Source: Macrosoma leucophasiata
Lineage: Eukaryota; Arthropoda; Insecta; Lepidoptera; Hedylidae
Length of the DNA: 64,000 nucleotides
NCBI GenBank assembly: GCA_036365455.1
Contig: JAWQUS010000007.1
Coordinates: 17,314,001 to 17,378,000 of the forward strand
Reading direction: 5' to 3'
Position numbers and translations under genes: made by a program. The notes beneath the pieces are model-generated. The model made no database searches. It saw only the letters and a program-made list of their open reading frames with translations, and had not been told where the DNA came from. Positions 19,771 to 30,270 of the stretch are shown piece by piece (position 1 is the stretch's first letter; the number at the start of each line of letters is the position of its first letter).

Positions 19771-21110
19771 ATTGTCTCTAAACATATTCAAGAAGGGTAA
19801 TAATCTTGAATTTGTTTGCCAACAAAATTAGAGGCGTTAATCGGCATTGCCGAAAGCTGTGATAGTGCGTGCTGTGCTCTCCTCAGCCCTTTGTTGTAAT
19901 ACGAAATAGCGACACAGGTTCATTCCACATTATTGTATCTACTTGCTATTTGCCTTTATCCCGTTGTTGAGTATTCAAAATAAGCTAGTGTTCTACTTAA
20001 TCCTGAAGACATAGTTCATGTCAGTTCGGAAAGCGAGCAGTACGATAATGTGCAGGGAGCCTAATTAAGTTGTCATAGGGCCTATATTAAGGACGTAATT
20101 ATTAATCACTATGTTCTTGAACTAGATTTAAGTTCACTTTGCTGGTAACGTTGTTCGCGTCTTAGGCCCAGTTTAGCAATATCACAATGTTAGTTTATAG
20201 CCGTACGAGTACGCTGGAGGAAGGAGTATATACAGACTTATTTATGCTGATAAAAACATCATTGGCAAGTTTTAAGAGAATTGGCTACAATTTTAGATAT
20301 CAGATCAATAAATGCTAATCACTAAAGTCTACTGTCATTGCAATCGGTTATTCGTCCAATTCTATACTGATTTTGCTTTTTTGATTTGTTGTTTATTTCG
20401 TATTTTCATATTTTATTAATTTCCTTGAGTTCAGTGGCGTGATAGGTGTCGAGGCGAAGTTGATTCTTGTAACGTATGAGTAAGTATAGAAAAGCAAAGA
20501 TTTTTCAAATATATGTAATTAAAATGGCAACCAAGTATGTAATGTCATTCACATGGACCCTAAGAGAATACTGCAACAACTAAAAGTCCAATATAGATGT
20601 GTAGCTAATCCTGCCATACAATACCATCTGACTGGAACACGATAGCGCTATATACGTTCTCGAACTCTGCCACTGGAGCTTTACCACCAGTATAATGTAT
20701 AAGTGATTTGAAAAATCGTATAATTAAAAATCGACCAAGTGTGTGTTGGGCCATACATACATCAATACATTTTTGAATTCTGGATAATGGAATAGCTTGT
20801 TCATATGTTCTTCTTTGTCCGATAGATCCGAGTATTGTGATCGCTGGGAACTTTGGTGATTAGTCAACTAAGCATTTCATTTACAGACACGTTGGCTCTA
20901 TTTTTAAGCTTCCAAAATTACAATTGACGTTGATGTTAAGTGGTTACTACAGCCTACATGCATCTAAAGAGTATCGATATGGTGGCTTAACTTAACCACT
21001 GCGTCGAAGTTACGGCATAGCATTCTAGGGTAGTCCTAAAATTAGAAATGATACAGGGTTTATTAAAAATCAAATCATAAATGCAAGGTGACCAAACTTT
21101 TTGTTATATT
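19771..21110. other. Intergenic, retroposon scraps only
   Basis: Antisense scraps of the 285-bp retroposon at about 20620-20690 and 20931-20965; otherwise nothing recognisable. Confidence 0.4.
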
Positions 21111-21113
21111 AAG

Positions 21114-21347
21114 GCTGAGTTGCATCATCTTTCGCTTTAACAAATTTGTTAAAGTATCGGCTAAGCAAAAAATTAGTTGCCCCATTTTGAAAATTGTTAA
21201 ATGATGTCATAATTTTAACTGTTAACTGTTCTGTAACCGGCCGAGAGGCGCTGGTTAAAGTTGTTGTCAATTATCTGTCAAATGTTGTTACTTCACTTGT
21301 AACTCTGGTAACTGAAACATTATAAAAAATACGCTGGTGCAACGCAT
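21114..21347. mobile_element. Possible MITE
   Basis: Left GCTGAGTTGCATCAT and right GCTGGTGCAACGCATT form an imperfect terminal inverted repeat (GTTGCAYCA core). Internal sequence rich in TTAAC repeats. Weakly supported. Confidence 0.35.
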
Positions 21348-21390
21348 TCCACGGTAACAATCAAATCAATTCATCTGCTCAATAGTCGTA

Positions 21391-21561
21391 ACACACGTCC
21401 GGATTTGGTACAGAGCGGACGGCGGATTCTGTACGCTCCGAATCAAATTTAGACGTGTGTAGAGTCCGGCGGACATAATTATTACTGCCAAGTCTGATGC
21501 GGTCCGCTCGCGCGGCTTTGGTCGGCAAATTCGGTCCGCCGGACCGAATCCGGTCGTGTGT
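21391..21561. mobile_element. MITE with 19-bp inverted ends
   Basis: ACACACGTCCGGATTTGGT (21391-21409) and ACCGAATCCGGTCGTGTGT (21543-21561) are inverted repeats with two mismatches; the 171-bp unit is GC-rich with repeated CGGAC/GTCCG words, unlike its surroundings. Confidence 0.6.
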
Positions 21562-21610
21562 AGCGGGAGCGGATTTGGTCGACGAAATCGGTCCCGAGTG
21601 TTACTCCCGA

Positions 21611-22924
21611 CTATAATATTGACAGCTCAACCTCTTTCGCAACTTTGCAAAACTTTCTAATAATTTTTATTAAAAAAATAAAGCTGGTGGAATTTTGATA
21701 GTTTAACAATTTACTAGCGATGCGAGTAATGTTATAACGTGTCTGTATTTGATGTGCTTCATATATTTTGATCTATTAAGATTTTGTAGCTCCAATAATA
21801 GTTGCAAGGCGTTGTTATTGTACATAGTTGTTTGTTGAGGTAAAAATCATTGTCGAATGTGAAAAGTTAATTATAAATAGTTACAGTTTTACAAAAAATA
21901 AATGGGCCGCCGCCAAAATACAATTACTACGTTTACTATTTGATGTAAATGCATGTGTCATAGTGATGGTAAAGTTTACATAATTAATTTTTGTTTATCC
22001 GTGATTGACTTTATTTTATTGATAAATTTTATCTAGATATTTTACTTCATCCGTTTCAAACAAAAGAAAATATTGAAAATTCAGTTTGTTAACCCAACTA
22101 ACTGATGTGATAAAAAATGATCCAGATTCTAGCTTAAAAAATATGCTTTTACGATGTCCATGTCTGATATTTTATTTTGGTATTAATGGGCCCAATTATT
22201 ATGGTTGTAAGAAAGTTCGGAATTACTACGAGCATCACGATTGCAGGCCCAATCAGTCAATGTTCAGAGATCCATACTTGTAATGAAAAATGTTCAAATT
22301 GTAGGTCTGATGAATTCTCAGAAACGATATAATTGTAAATAATAAGACACCACTACGATAACTGTGAAAACCAGGATTGTATTGCGAATATATTTCATTA
22401 CAAGAGGCCTCCGACTTTAAAGGATTGTTTAATGAATGTGTGATAATGGTTTGTTTTGGGATAATTCATTGTTAAATTCTATATCAAAGCGTCATGTTAT
22501 TGTGTCATACCGACAGTATTTAGGTATGTTTTGCGATTGCAAATGCATAATAAATCTATTGTGTGATCGCTTTATGGACTATTTTGTAGTGACCAATTTT
22601 ATCGTCAGTAAATATGTAAAATTGACAATTTTAATGTAATTTTTATATACAATAAATAGACATTTTGTAAAAATCGTGATTTTATTTATTTATCCTTGAA
22701 ACCTTTCGCGCTATGAATGATAATTCATGCACAGAAAATATAAGAACATTTAAGTGTTTATTACAGTTTAAAGAATAAAGGAACACATAATTATCACGCT
22801 TTTGCCGCGTTATTTATAATACAATGCAACACTAAAATAGTAGATTTTGATCTGCCATAACGATTAATACGACTATAAATTATTTACAATTTACAACATT
22901 ATATTAAGTATGTACAACATTATA
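21611..22924. other. Intergenic, no gene recognised
   Basis: AT-rich. Two ORFs of 65 and 67 codons (22086-22283, 22436-22639) have no recognisable motif; an AATAAA lies near 22652. They could belong to a long 3' UTR of either neighbour. Confidence 0.4.
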
Positions 22925-22930
22925 TTTATT
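22925..22930 (-). terminator. gcm poly(A) signal
   Basis: AATAAA on the minus strand only about 15 bp after the stop codon, in TTTGTAAATAAATATAATG; other A/T-rich candidates follow further downstream. Confidence 0.5.
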
Positions 22931-22944
22931 TACAAATAATAACA

Positions 22945-23630
22945 TTATAATAAAGCACTAAACGCGTTCATCGCTTGTGTATTCTGGACGTCGTAGTATT
23001 GTTTACATTCCGTCACCTCCTGCGGATTGAAAGCGCAGTCCGAGTAATTCCATCCTTGCATTTCTATGTTACTTTGTGCACAGTCTTGACTGTACCTGTA
23101 ATATCTCTGTTCCTGTTCATCCATAATTGGGGAGTCGCGGGTGTTGTCAAGGGGATAATATTGAGCTTCCTCGGGATAATAAGCTTGATGACCGTAATTT
23201 TGCTGTTCGCAGTAGGCTTCCGCTTGTTGGTATCCGTTACCGAATAACTCTGGGGATGGCGTTTCACTTGATTCGGATCCTCCTTGGGCTCGCTGCCAGT
23301 CTATCCAATACGTTTCTTCAGGTCGGGAGTTTTCACCGTTGAGATCAGCAAACGTTGGAGGGGATTCCATGGTGTTTTCTTCCATCGGGAAGTCGAGGCG
23401 TATAGGTTGGTCGAGTTGGAAGATTTCTTCTGGGTGGAAGATGTCTTCCGCGGCTAACGCAGTTGGTTCGTATTGCTGTGGCGGGGGCAAAGACGACGAT
23501 GAAGGGACTTGAGGGACGTATGTGTATTGGTGTTCTAAAGGAGTCCACGTAGTGGTCGCGTAGGAGTCTGTTGAGGTTTCTGGACGCCATCTGCAGTTGC
23601 ATTCAAATGGTCCACACGTGCAGGTCAGTA
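22945..23630 (-). CDS. gcm: gcm exon 3: C-terminal region
   Basis: Acceptor TATTCAACAG just before 23630; the stop is at 22947-22945. It starts with a Cys-rich motif [17 protein letters not shown], then Ser/Thr/Tyr-, Pro/Gln- and acid-rich sequence ending [12 protein letters not shown]. About 228 residues without a folded domain that I recognise. Confidence 0.9.
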
Positions 23631-24883
23631 CTGTTGAATAAATAAAATATATTAGTTATAATAGTTTTTTATACGTTTGATGATTTGCATTATACTAAGC
23701 AGTAATACAAAATGAAACAATTAAAATAGTTTTACATAGGTTGTATACATACTTCTTTGATGATCCGGGATTAGTGGTGGTGGTTGTGGGTGTACATTAT
23801 TCATCTTCTGATGCATTAGTTTGTCGGGTTTAACGTTAAGTATTTTATCAGCGATGGCTGCTTCTCTTGCTAACACAAGCGCTAGACCCCGTACTCGTCT
23901 GCCAGCGCCCAGTGACCGTCTGACTTCGCTCGCCCCTTTCGCTTCTGGCCGAGGATGATCATGGGCGCCCTTCGCTTGGAAGAAGATGGCGTGTTCAGTG
24001 TGCCGCCAGAAATGTGTGACAGGATAGCCGCAGTGACCGCGACAAGGCTGGACTTCGAGGCGACCGCCGTTGCAAAGTCTGTTTGGACACGGCTTACCTA
24101 GGAATAAGGATTTTAATTAGATATGCATTATAAAAAGTATAACAAATTTACAGCCTAGATTACTATTTACCTAATATATAGGTAATATGTTGTAGTACTT
24201 CAGGCGAAAGGTGCTTTCTTATTAATCTTTGTACTAGAGCAAAATTTATTTCAAGTAGGTAGCTTTTGTACTATTTATTTTTCGCAATAACACATGCGAG
24301 TGAACTTTAGAAATTAAAGAAAAAACGGAAAGAACGGGAAGTGGGACTTCGGTAGCTTAGTGATAAAGCGGCTGGACTGGTTATCCTGAGGTCGCAGGTT
24401 CAATTCCTGCCCGAAGACAAATTTTTCTTTCTGTTTCTTCTTTCATTTCTATGTAGCTTTTGCAAGTTTATAAGTCCATGTAGCGATTAATTAACAAAAA
24501 TCCTTTCCGGATTATTAACATACCTAGTCGTACTAAAATAGGTATTTGGCATCACTTAAAAGATACATTTAAATACCTTGTTGTTTTTTCCTCGCTTTAT
24601 CACAGATAGCCGGTCGCAAATGGACCCTGGAGCCGTCGGGCAGTCTACATCTGGTGGAGCACACGAGGACGCCTAGGCAGCTCTTTTTCAGTATGTGCAC
24701 ATTGTGATTATTCGTGTTCCTCATGGCCCAGCCGGACGCGTGCCGCCTGGCTTCTTCACAGCCGGGCGGGTAGACCTTGCGGACGTGGCCGTCGCACCAC
24801 TCGCTGAAGGTGTCAAAGCTGCTGACCCTCGGCACCACGGCGTCATTGATGTCCCACTCCGGCGTCGCGGGTGCCTCTGACAT
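22945..24883 (-). CDS. gcm: Glial cells missing (GCM-family) transcription factor, complete
   Basis: Zinc-containing GCM-domain transcription factor; in flies it directs glial and haemocyte fate and binds ATRCGGGY sites. Three exons (24883-24577, 24097-23753, 23630-22945) join in phase to 1338 nt, 445 residues plus stop. The GCM domain spans about residues 10-154: [69 protein letters not shown], then [38 protein letters not shown] and HDHPRPE, with the expected Cys and His residues present. The C-terminal half is Pro-, Gln-, Tyr- and acid-rich, as in transactivation regions. It converges on RB1CC1. Flies have gcm and gcm2 side by side; only one GCM domain is visible here, so the exact paralogue is not settled. 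Confidence 0.95.
23753..24097 (-). CDS. gcm: gcm exon 2: second part of the GCM domain
   Basis: Acceptor TTCCTAG (AG at 24099-24098), donor AGAA|GTATGT at 23753/23752. It completes Gly-103 and reads [14 protein letters not shown] through HDHPRPE, then a basic Arg/Ala/Leu-rich segment ([15 protein letters not shown]). Ends one base into codon 218. Confidence 0.93.
24269..24452 (+). mobile_element. Snap-back element with tRNA-like core, in gcm intron 1
   Basis: The long left arm (TTTTTCGCAATAACACATGC, then AGAAATTAAAGAAAAAACGG) is complementary to the shorter right arm (TTTCTTTCTGTTTCTTC, TTTCATTTCTA). The core has ACTTCGGTAGCTTAGTGATA, a D-stem GCTT/AAGC, a T-arm GCAGGTTCAATTCCTGC and a closing CCCGAAGA. 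GTAGCTTTTG flanks it on both sides (24259-24268, 24453-24462), a likely 10-bp target-site duplication. Confidence 0.75.
24577..24883 (-). CDS. gcm: gcm exon 1: start and first part of the GCM domain
   Basis: ATG at 24883 ([14 protein letters not shown]) is the first Met before the domain. Donor CAACAAG|GTATTT at 24577/24576 leaves one base of a Gly codon. It carries 102 residues including [11 protein letters not shown] and the first zinc-binding cysteines. Confidence 0.93.
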
Positions 24884-24937
24884 GTCCGCACGACTGGTAC
24901 TGCAAAATGATTCGTTTTGTTAACGGATGCAGTTTAG

Positions 24938-24945
24938 CCTTTATA
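24938..24945 (-). promoter_or_regulatory. Candidate gcm TATA box
   Basis: TATAAAGG on the minus strand, 55 bp upstream of the ATG, placing a start site about 30 bp downstream and leaving a very short 5' UTR. Alternatively ATTTTGCAG (24908-24900) is a splice acceptor for a 5' UTR exon further upstream; the two readings exclude each other. Confidence 0.35.
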
Positions 24946-25695
24946 GAGATCGGATGATGAACTCACTTTTAATAATCATAAATTACAATGCGATAGGCAA
25001 GTTAATTTGCGAAAAATATGTGCGCGTATACTGACCAATTCAATTTGTTTCTAATTTTCTATCTACCCAAACATTGGAATTTTTCATTAATCAATTTGGA
25101 AATGCCTTGCCTCATACTGGATGTAAAAGTGCAACAGTATTTTAAATATTGAATTTGTTACGTTACTGAGTATTAGATATAAAAGATACTTATTTTTAGG
25201 CTAAAATAGAAAAATAATTAATCATGTGAATGTAACGCAAATTGTTATAGGTAAGAAGCTTAAAGAAGCGATCAAGTAAAAGCTCCAGACATATTACGTA
25301 GCTATGTAGCGTTCAACATCGCGTTACAGAGGGACTCCCCTCGCAAAGCTCTTGTTGAGCCAATTGCTTCAGAATTGCCTTCGGAAGGGGCGCGCCGAGA
25401 GACGCGCTTAATTGGATAAACAACTTTGTAAAGAAAGATATAATTGTAGAATAAAACACAAAACGACTGCGATGTTTAATGGGAGGTAAGGAAATTGATG
25501 CTTATAAATACAAGTAGGTTCTTATTGTGTGAAGAGATCCTATATCTAATGTTTACGTTTAGGCAACAATCTACATGGTAGGTACCTATCTATATTAAGT
25601 CAGGAAAGTAGTAATTATTTAGTTTTTTTTTTTGAAGAAGTAAGTAACATTTATTACCAAATATCGTAAAGAAGTCGCTTTTACCCTTAATAATT
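24946..25695. other. gcm upstream DNA, no gene recognised
   Basis: AT-rich with one moderately GC-rich block (about 25290-25410) containing GGCGCGCC. No repeat recognised. Confidence 0.35.
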
Positions 25696-25933
25696 GTTTT
25701 ATATTATTTCGCATTAACACATGCTTGTGAAATATATTTATTTTTTAAAGAAAAATGGAAAGAAAGATTTGACAAATCGGGCAGGACTTCGGTAGCTCAG
25801 TTGGAAGAGCGGCTGGACTAGATTCCCAGTGGCCACGAGTTCGAGTCTCGCCTGAAGTCAAATTTTACTTTCCATATTTCTTTAAAAAATTAATATATTT
25901 CACAAGCATGTGTTATGCGAAATAATATAAAAC
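25696..25933 (+). mobile_element. Snap-back element with tRNA-like core, fully symmetric copy
   Basis: Left arm GTTTTATATTATTTCGCATT...CACATGCTTGTGAAATATAT and right arm ATATATTTCACAAGCATGTG...GCGAAATAATATAAAAC are inverted repeats of about 70 bp with one indel and few mismatches. The core GACTTCGGTAGCTCAGTTGG has a perfect Pol III A box (TAGCTCAGTTGG), a D-stem GCTC/GAGC, a B-box-like AGTTCGAGTCT and closes with GAAGTC. The anticodon arm is not a proper one, so this is not a functional tRNA gene. Confidence 0.8.
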
Positions 25934-26374
25934 ATTTACCTATTACCAAAAATAAGAATAGGTACATACCTACTTAGGTACTCAATACCATACTAAATAA
26001 TAATGCTATCCGATTACCTACCACCTATCGATTGTGTATATCTGTTAGGTGTTAGTTAGGTAAGTAACTTATGTAGGTAAACCATTTAGGTAGCTATATA
26101 AGTTACCTATAGCTAGTAGGTTTCGGTGTTATTTGTTGCATAGGTATACCTACATGAAGTATAGAAAACAACTTAACTTGGGTAGGTACTAAGAAAAAGT
26201 CAGTAGGTAGCTTTATTTTAGTAGCCAGATAAAGTTATTACAAAAAAATTCTATTAACCTACGAATAAGAATAACTACAATTTAGATACCTACTTTGAAG
26301 ATACATTGAATTGAATACTTACACCTATTTTTCAATGAAAAATTTGCTTTAATTTAATCTTTTAAATTAGCAAA

Positions 26375-26640
26375 GGTAGCGTTGGTATCTATTCTAAAGA
26401 AGAGAAGAAAAGAAAAAGAACAAAAAGAAAATGATGGTCCCTCCGATGAAGATTGGTTAAGTGCTACGTTTGTGAAAATTGGGCTCACGAGAAATGCACA
26501 GATGGACAGTCAACATCGGCGGGGTAATTGTGAGATCTGTCGTAATAACATATTATATGTTAGTTCGCTATTACCCCACCTGGTGTTCGTGTTTACCCGA
26601 ATCACGTCGGGTAAACACGAACACCAAGGGTTTTCTTTTT
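26375..26640 (+). pseudogene. Zinc-finger tail of a decayed transposase
   Basis: A Lys/Glu-rich stretch (KKRRKEKEQKENDG) then, after a one-base slip, KCYVCENWAHEKCTDGQ and CEICRNN: a Cys-Cys...His-Cys...Cys-x2-Cys arrangement like the PHD-like C-terminal finger of transposases common in insect genomes. A stop and the frame slip show that it is dead. The superfamily (piggyBac, PIF or pogo type) cannot be decided. Confidence 0.5.
26581..26626. repeat. Perfect 20-bp hairpin
   Basis: TGGTGTTCGTGTTTACCCGA (26581-26600), loop ATCACG, exact complement 26607-26626. The arm word GGTGTTCGTGTTT is seen again at about 26779, so it may be a terminal or subterminal repeat of the transposon whose transposase tail precedes it. 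Confidence 0.9.
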
Positions 26641-27432
26641 CTTTCTAAATGTTACATTATAATGAAAAAATATAAAAATTTATTATTTAATTAGTTACAT
26701 GGATAAATAAACTTGATTATTAAGCAAATAAAGAAACTTTGTATCTTAATTTCACTGTTTTATTTAAGTTTATCCTTAGGTGTTCGTGTTTCCCCCACCT
26801 TCTCCTACGTCCAAAATTCTCCATATTTGTGAGAAGTTGCAAGAAATTGATATACCTACTTAGGCAGAGAATATGTAATAATACTACTTGACTTAGGTAT
26901 CTACTTACAGAGGTTTACTTAATTTCTATTTTTTTAATAGCCTACCTACTGTACGGTAAGTTCTGCATTATTTTCCGATTTCTTTGTGTAAATTAAAAAT
27001 TGTTAAATTCACAGACGATAACTCTACTTAGTTTTAAAAAGTCTAACAGTTAGTTTCTAATCTCATAGTTAGGATACCTATAGGCCAGGTACGAAATCTA
27101 GGCGCCTATTAGGCTTTGAGTATAAAAAATAAGGTGTGCAAATTCAAGATGATGTAGCTTTTACTCACAAACAATTTACTAAGGCATGTAAGTATATACT
27201 TAATAAAAGCTAATGTTTATTTATTCATTGGACGCACGAGTATGGTGCGGTTCCAATGAGTTTCAATTAGAATCAATTGAGCACCCCAACAAACACCTAG
27301 AACCCACCCTATTTATTGTTAACTACCGACTATTGCCACTGCTAATATTTACTTTACACATTTATTACTAATAGAGTTACGGTGTTAGCCATAATACCTT
27401 TGAGCAATGAAAGTTGTTCAAGAGTGTGTGTT

Positions 27433-27605
27433 TTGTACGGCCCTGTAATTTCCAGCACAGAGGCATAAGACCTTAGGCCTCAGGAGTGGTAACGCATCTG
27501 CATTTTGACCTTGGTCTATGTGTGGGTGTCTATAGGCTGCAGTCATCACTTAACATCAATGTGAACTGCATGCTTGTTTACCACTTCCATTACATAAAAA
27601 AAAGA
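27433..27605 (+). mobile_element. 285-bp retroposon, 3' half
   Basis: TGTACGGCCCTGTAATTTCC to TGTTTACCACTTCCATTACA plus A-run. Confidence 0.85.
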
Positions 27606-28107
27606 CGCTTATATAGGTATGTATTACGTACTAATTAAGTATATAAATACTAATTAATATATCTAATAACACCTGATAACTAGAAAGGTAGGTAAGTACC
27701 TTTTTAAAATACATTCTTAAACTTACATGCTTAATTTTAAACATTTTGGAGATTAATGCCTGTGGTGAAAATGTAAAGTTCGAAGGTAGATGTTATTTAT
27801 TAGAAAATTATCAAATCGCATATTTTTATGTCATAGAAATATAAAAAACATATGGGTACAGTCTGTAAGGCAGATTTTAATTGAGTGAAAAATGACCAGA
27901 AATGTGCCTACGAGAAGAATAGAATTTTATTTGAATTAAACGACTCTACTACATTTAAAAGAACGCACGCATACCTATTTACTACCCTTTTGTCGTTTAA
28001 TTTATTTTTGAAGCCCGTTTTTATGTAGATCGTAGTGTAGGTACGTTCATATTACTATGTAGGTACTTACCTAACTAACCTAACTTTATTTTAATAAACT
28101 CATTTTT

Positions 28108-28376
28108 TTTTTTTTTTTTTATGTAATGGAACATTGATGTTAAGTGATGACTGCAGCCTATAGACACTCACACAAAGACCGAGGTCAAAATGCAGATGCG
28201 TTACCACTCCTGAGGCTGAAGGTGTTATGCCTCTGTGCCGGAAATTACAGGGCCGTACATTACCACCTGACCGGAACACGATAGTGCTGAACACTACCAT
28301 TTAGCGGCAAGTATATTAGGTAATGCAGTGGTGCCTACGCCCGCGAGCTCCGTCACTGGAGCTCTACCACCAGTAA
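28108..28376 (-). mobile_element. 285-bp retroposon, full length
   Basis: Antisense: T-run, then TAATGGAACATTGATGTTAA to GGAGCTCTACCACCAG; ends at the shared 5' terminus. Confidence 0.88.
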
Positions 28377-29574
28377 AAATCAATGATTACCTACCTAGGT
28401 ACGTATAAAAAGTGTCAACTAATTAGGTACTTCATTCTTTTTTATATTCTAGTGGCAAGTAAACTTTTGGTAGAGCAAGGAAAGTTTTCTGTATACCTAC
28501 AAGTAGGTACTTATTTGATAACATTGCGAAATATTAAAATAATAAATAAACCTATAAGAAATTCAAGCTATAGGTACCTAAACTTAATAGATATCTACAT
28601 ATCTCTCGGCAGGTAGATTTGGTCAATATACACAACGCAATCTATAAATCTACTATCTACGTATCTACTTGGATCTATATGTAACTATAGGTACCTACAA
28701 TGTAACTAACACATACATTATTTTATTTACTATTCAAATATTTTGTTAAGAGTCGTAAGAGTATTTATAAAAGTAGGTAAAGTAAAAAATAGGTACTTAC
28801 AGGATCACCATCTCCGAAAATATGAAAAAGGCGAACGAAAACAAAGTCCTTTTATTGTAAAGTCCCTTTATAGTCAAAACAATCACCACTGTCCACTTCA
28901 ACACATAAAAAGTCTGTTAAAAACGCTTTGCGGTTGTCAATGGATCGTGTATGCATATGAAATCGCAATACGAAAATGATTCTCAACATACGTGTAGTAC
29001 ACACGTCGAAAGCTCATAGCTCACTGACTTTAACAACAAAAATAAACACGGGGATGATTTCTCCCACCCGGCGCCGTGGTGGGGCCACTATGCCCGCCAA
29101 TGTGCACGCTCGAGTATACCGACACCGCCTCCCAGCCAATCGCAGCTGATCCCACCAGCCAATCGGAATTTTCCACCGTAAAATTTATATTTTCAGGAAA
29201 ATTGTGTTGGGAAATATCAGTGATATGTGACACGGATAGTTCGGTTACCAACCGCTCTGTATAGAAAGTATTGATTTCCGCTTATCGCAAATAACGTACA
29301 ATGTTTCAGGTGTAGGTGTTTTAACAGTTCTTTATGTTTCTAGTACCGAATGTATCGAATTTTGATCGTATAAATCGTATTTTGAGAATATTGAATCATC
29401 ATATTTTACTGGTGACCAATGTTATTATGGTTATGGTTTATTTATTTGCATATGTACATTTATGATTTAATCTCATAAACTTCATAAAGTGATTCTAAAC
29501 TCAAACTGTCGCCTCTATCATTTTATAGACATTGAGAGATGCCGTTATGTGTAATCATAGTTTTACTCACTGAA

Positions 29575-29745
29575 ATATACGGCTCTGTAATTTCTGGTAT
29601 AGAGGCATACCATCTTAGGCCTCAGACGTGGTAACGCATCTGCATTTTGAGCACTGATCTTTGTGTCAGTGTCTATAGGCTGCAGTCATCACTTAACATC
29701 AATGTGACCTGATTGCTTGTTTGCCAATTTCATGACATAAAAAAT
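29575..29745 (+). mobile_element. 285-bp retroposon, 3' half
   Basis: ATATACGGCTCTGTAATTTC to CTTGTTTGCCAATTTCATGA plus A-run. Confidence 0.8.
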
Positions 29746-29919
29746 AAATCGAAATAACAAGATATTCCTATTTCTATAGTCATGGATAACTACCTCTCAT
29801 CTAACACGACAACGGTAGACGAATTAGCTTCGTGTGTCAGTGATAGGTACATACCTCTTTCGTGCCTATAGGAAGTAGGTACCTATATTCATTCTGCCGT
29901 CCTACCGTATAAAGCCGTT

Positions 29920-29960
29920 AATAAAACTTTTCAATACCATCGGTATTGAAAAGTTTTATT
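29920..29960. repeat. Perfect 19-bp hairpin
   Basis: AATAAAACTTTTCAATACC (29920-29938), loop ATC, exact complement 29942-29960; it ends 20 bp before a full-length 285-bp retroposon. Confidence 0.9.
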
Positions 29961-29979
29961 TTTTTATTATTTTAGAATT

Positions 29980-30270
29980 ATTTACTGGTAGTAGAGCTCC
30001 AGTGACGGAGCTCGCGGGCGTAGGCACCACCGCATTACCTAATATACTTGCCGCTAAATGGTAGTGTTCAGCACTATCGTGTTCCGGTCAGGTGGTAATG
30101 TACGGCCCTGTAATTTCAGGCACAGAGGCCATAACACCTTAGGCCTCAGGAGTGGCAGCGCATCTGCATTTTGACCTCTGGTCATTGTGTGGGTGTCTAT
30201 AGGCTGCAGTCATCACTTAACATCAATGTGAACTGCATGCTTGTTTGCCACGTTTATTACATTAAAAAAA
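29980..30270 (+). mobile_element. 285-bp retroposon, full length
   Basis: ACTGGTAGTAGAGCTCCAGT to TGTTTGCCACGTTTATTACA plus A-run; all shared blocks present. Confidence 0.88.

Noticed and set aside
25787..25861. Functional tRNA gene
   Set aside because: A box, D-arm and T-arm are tRNA-like but the anticodon arm pairs poorly, the variants differ in the loop, and the segment recurs inside mobile arms. The same applies at 12044, 24346 and 35669.
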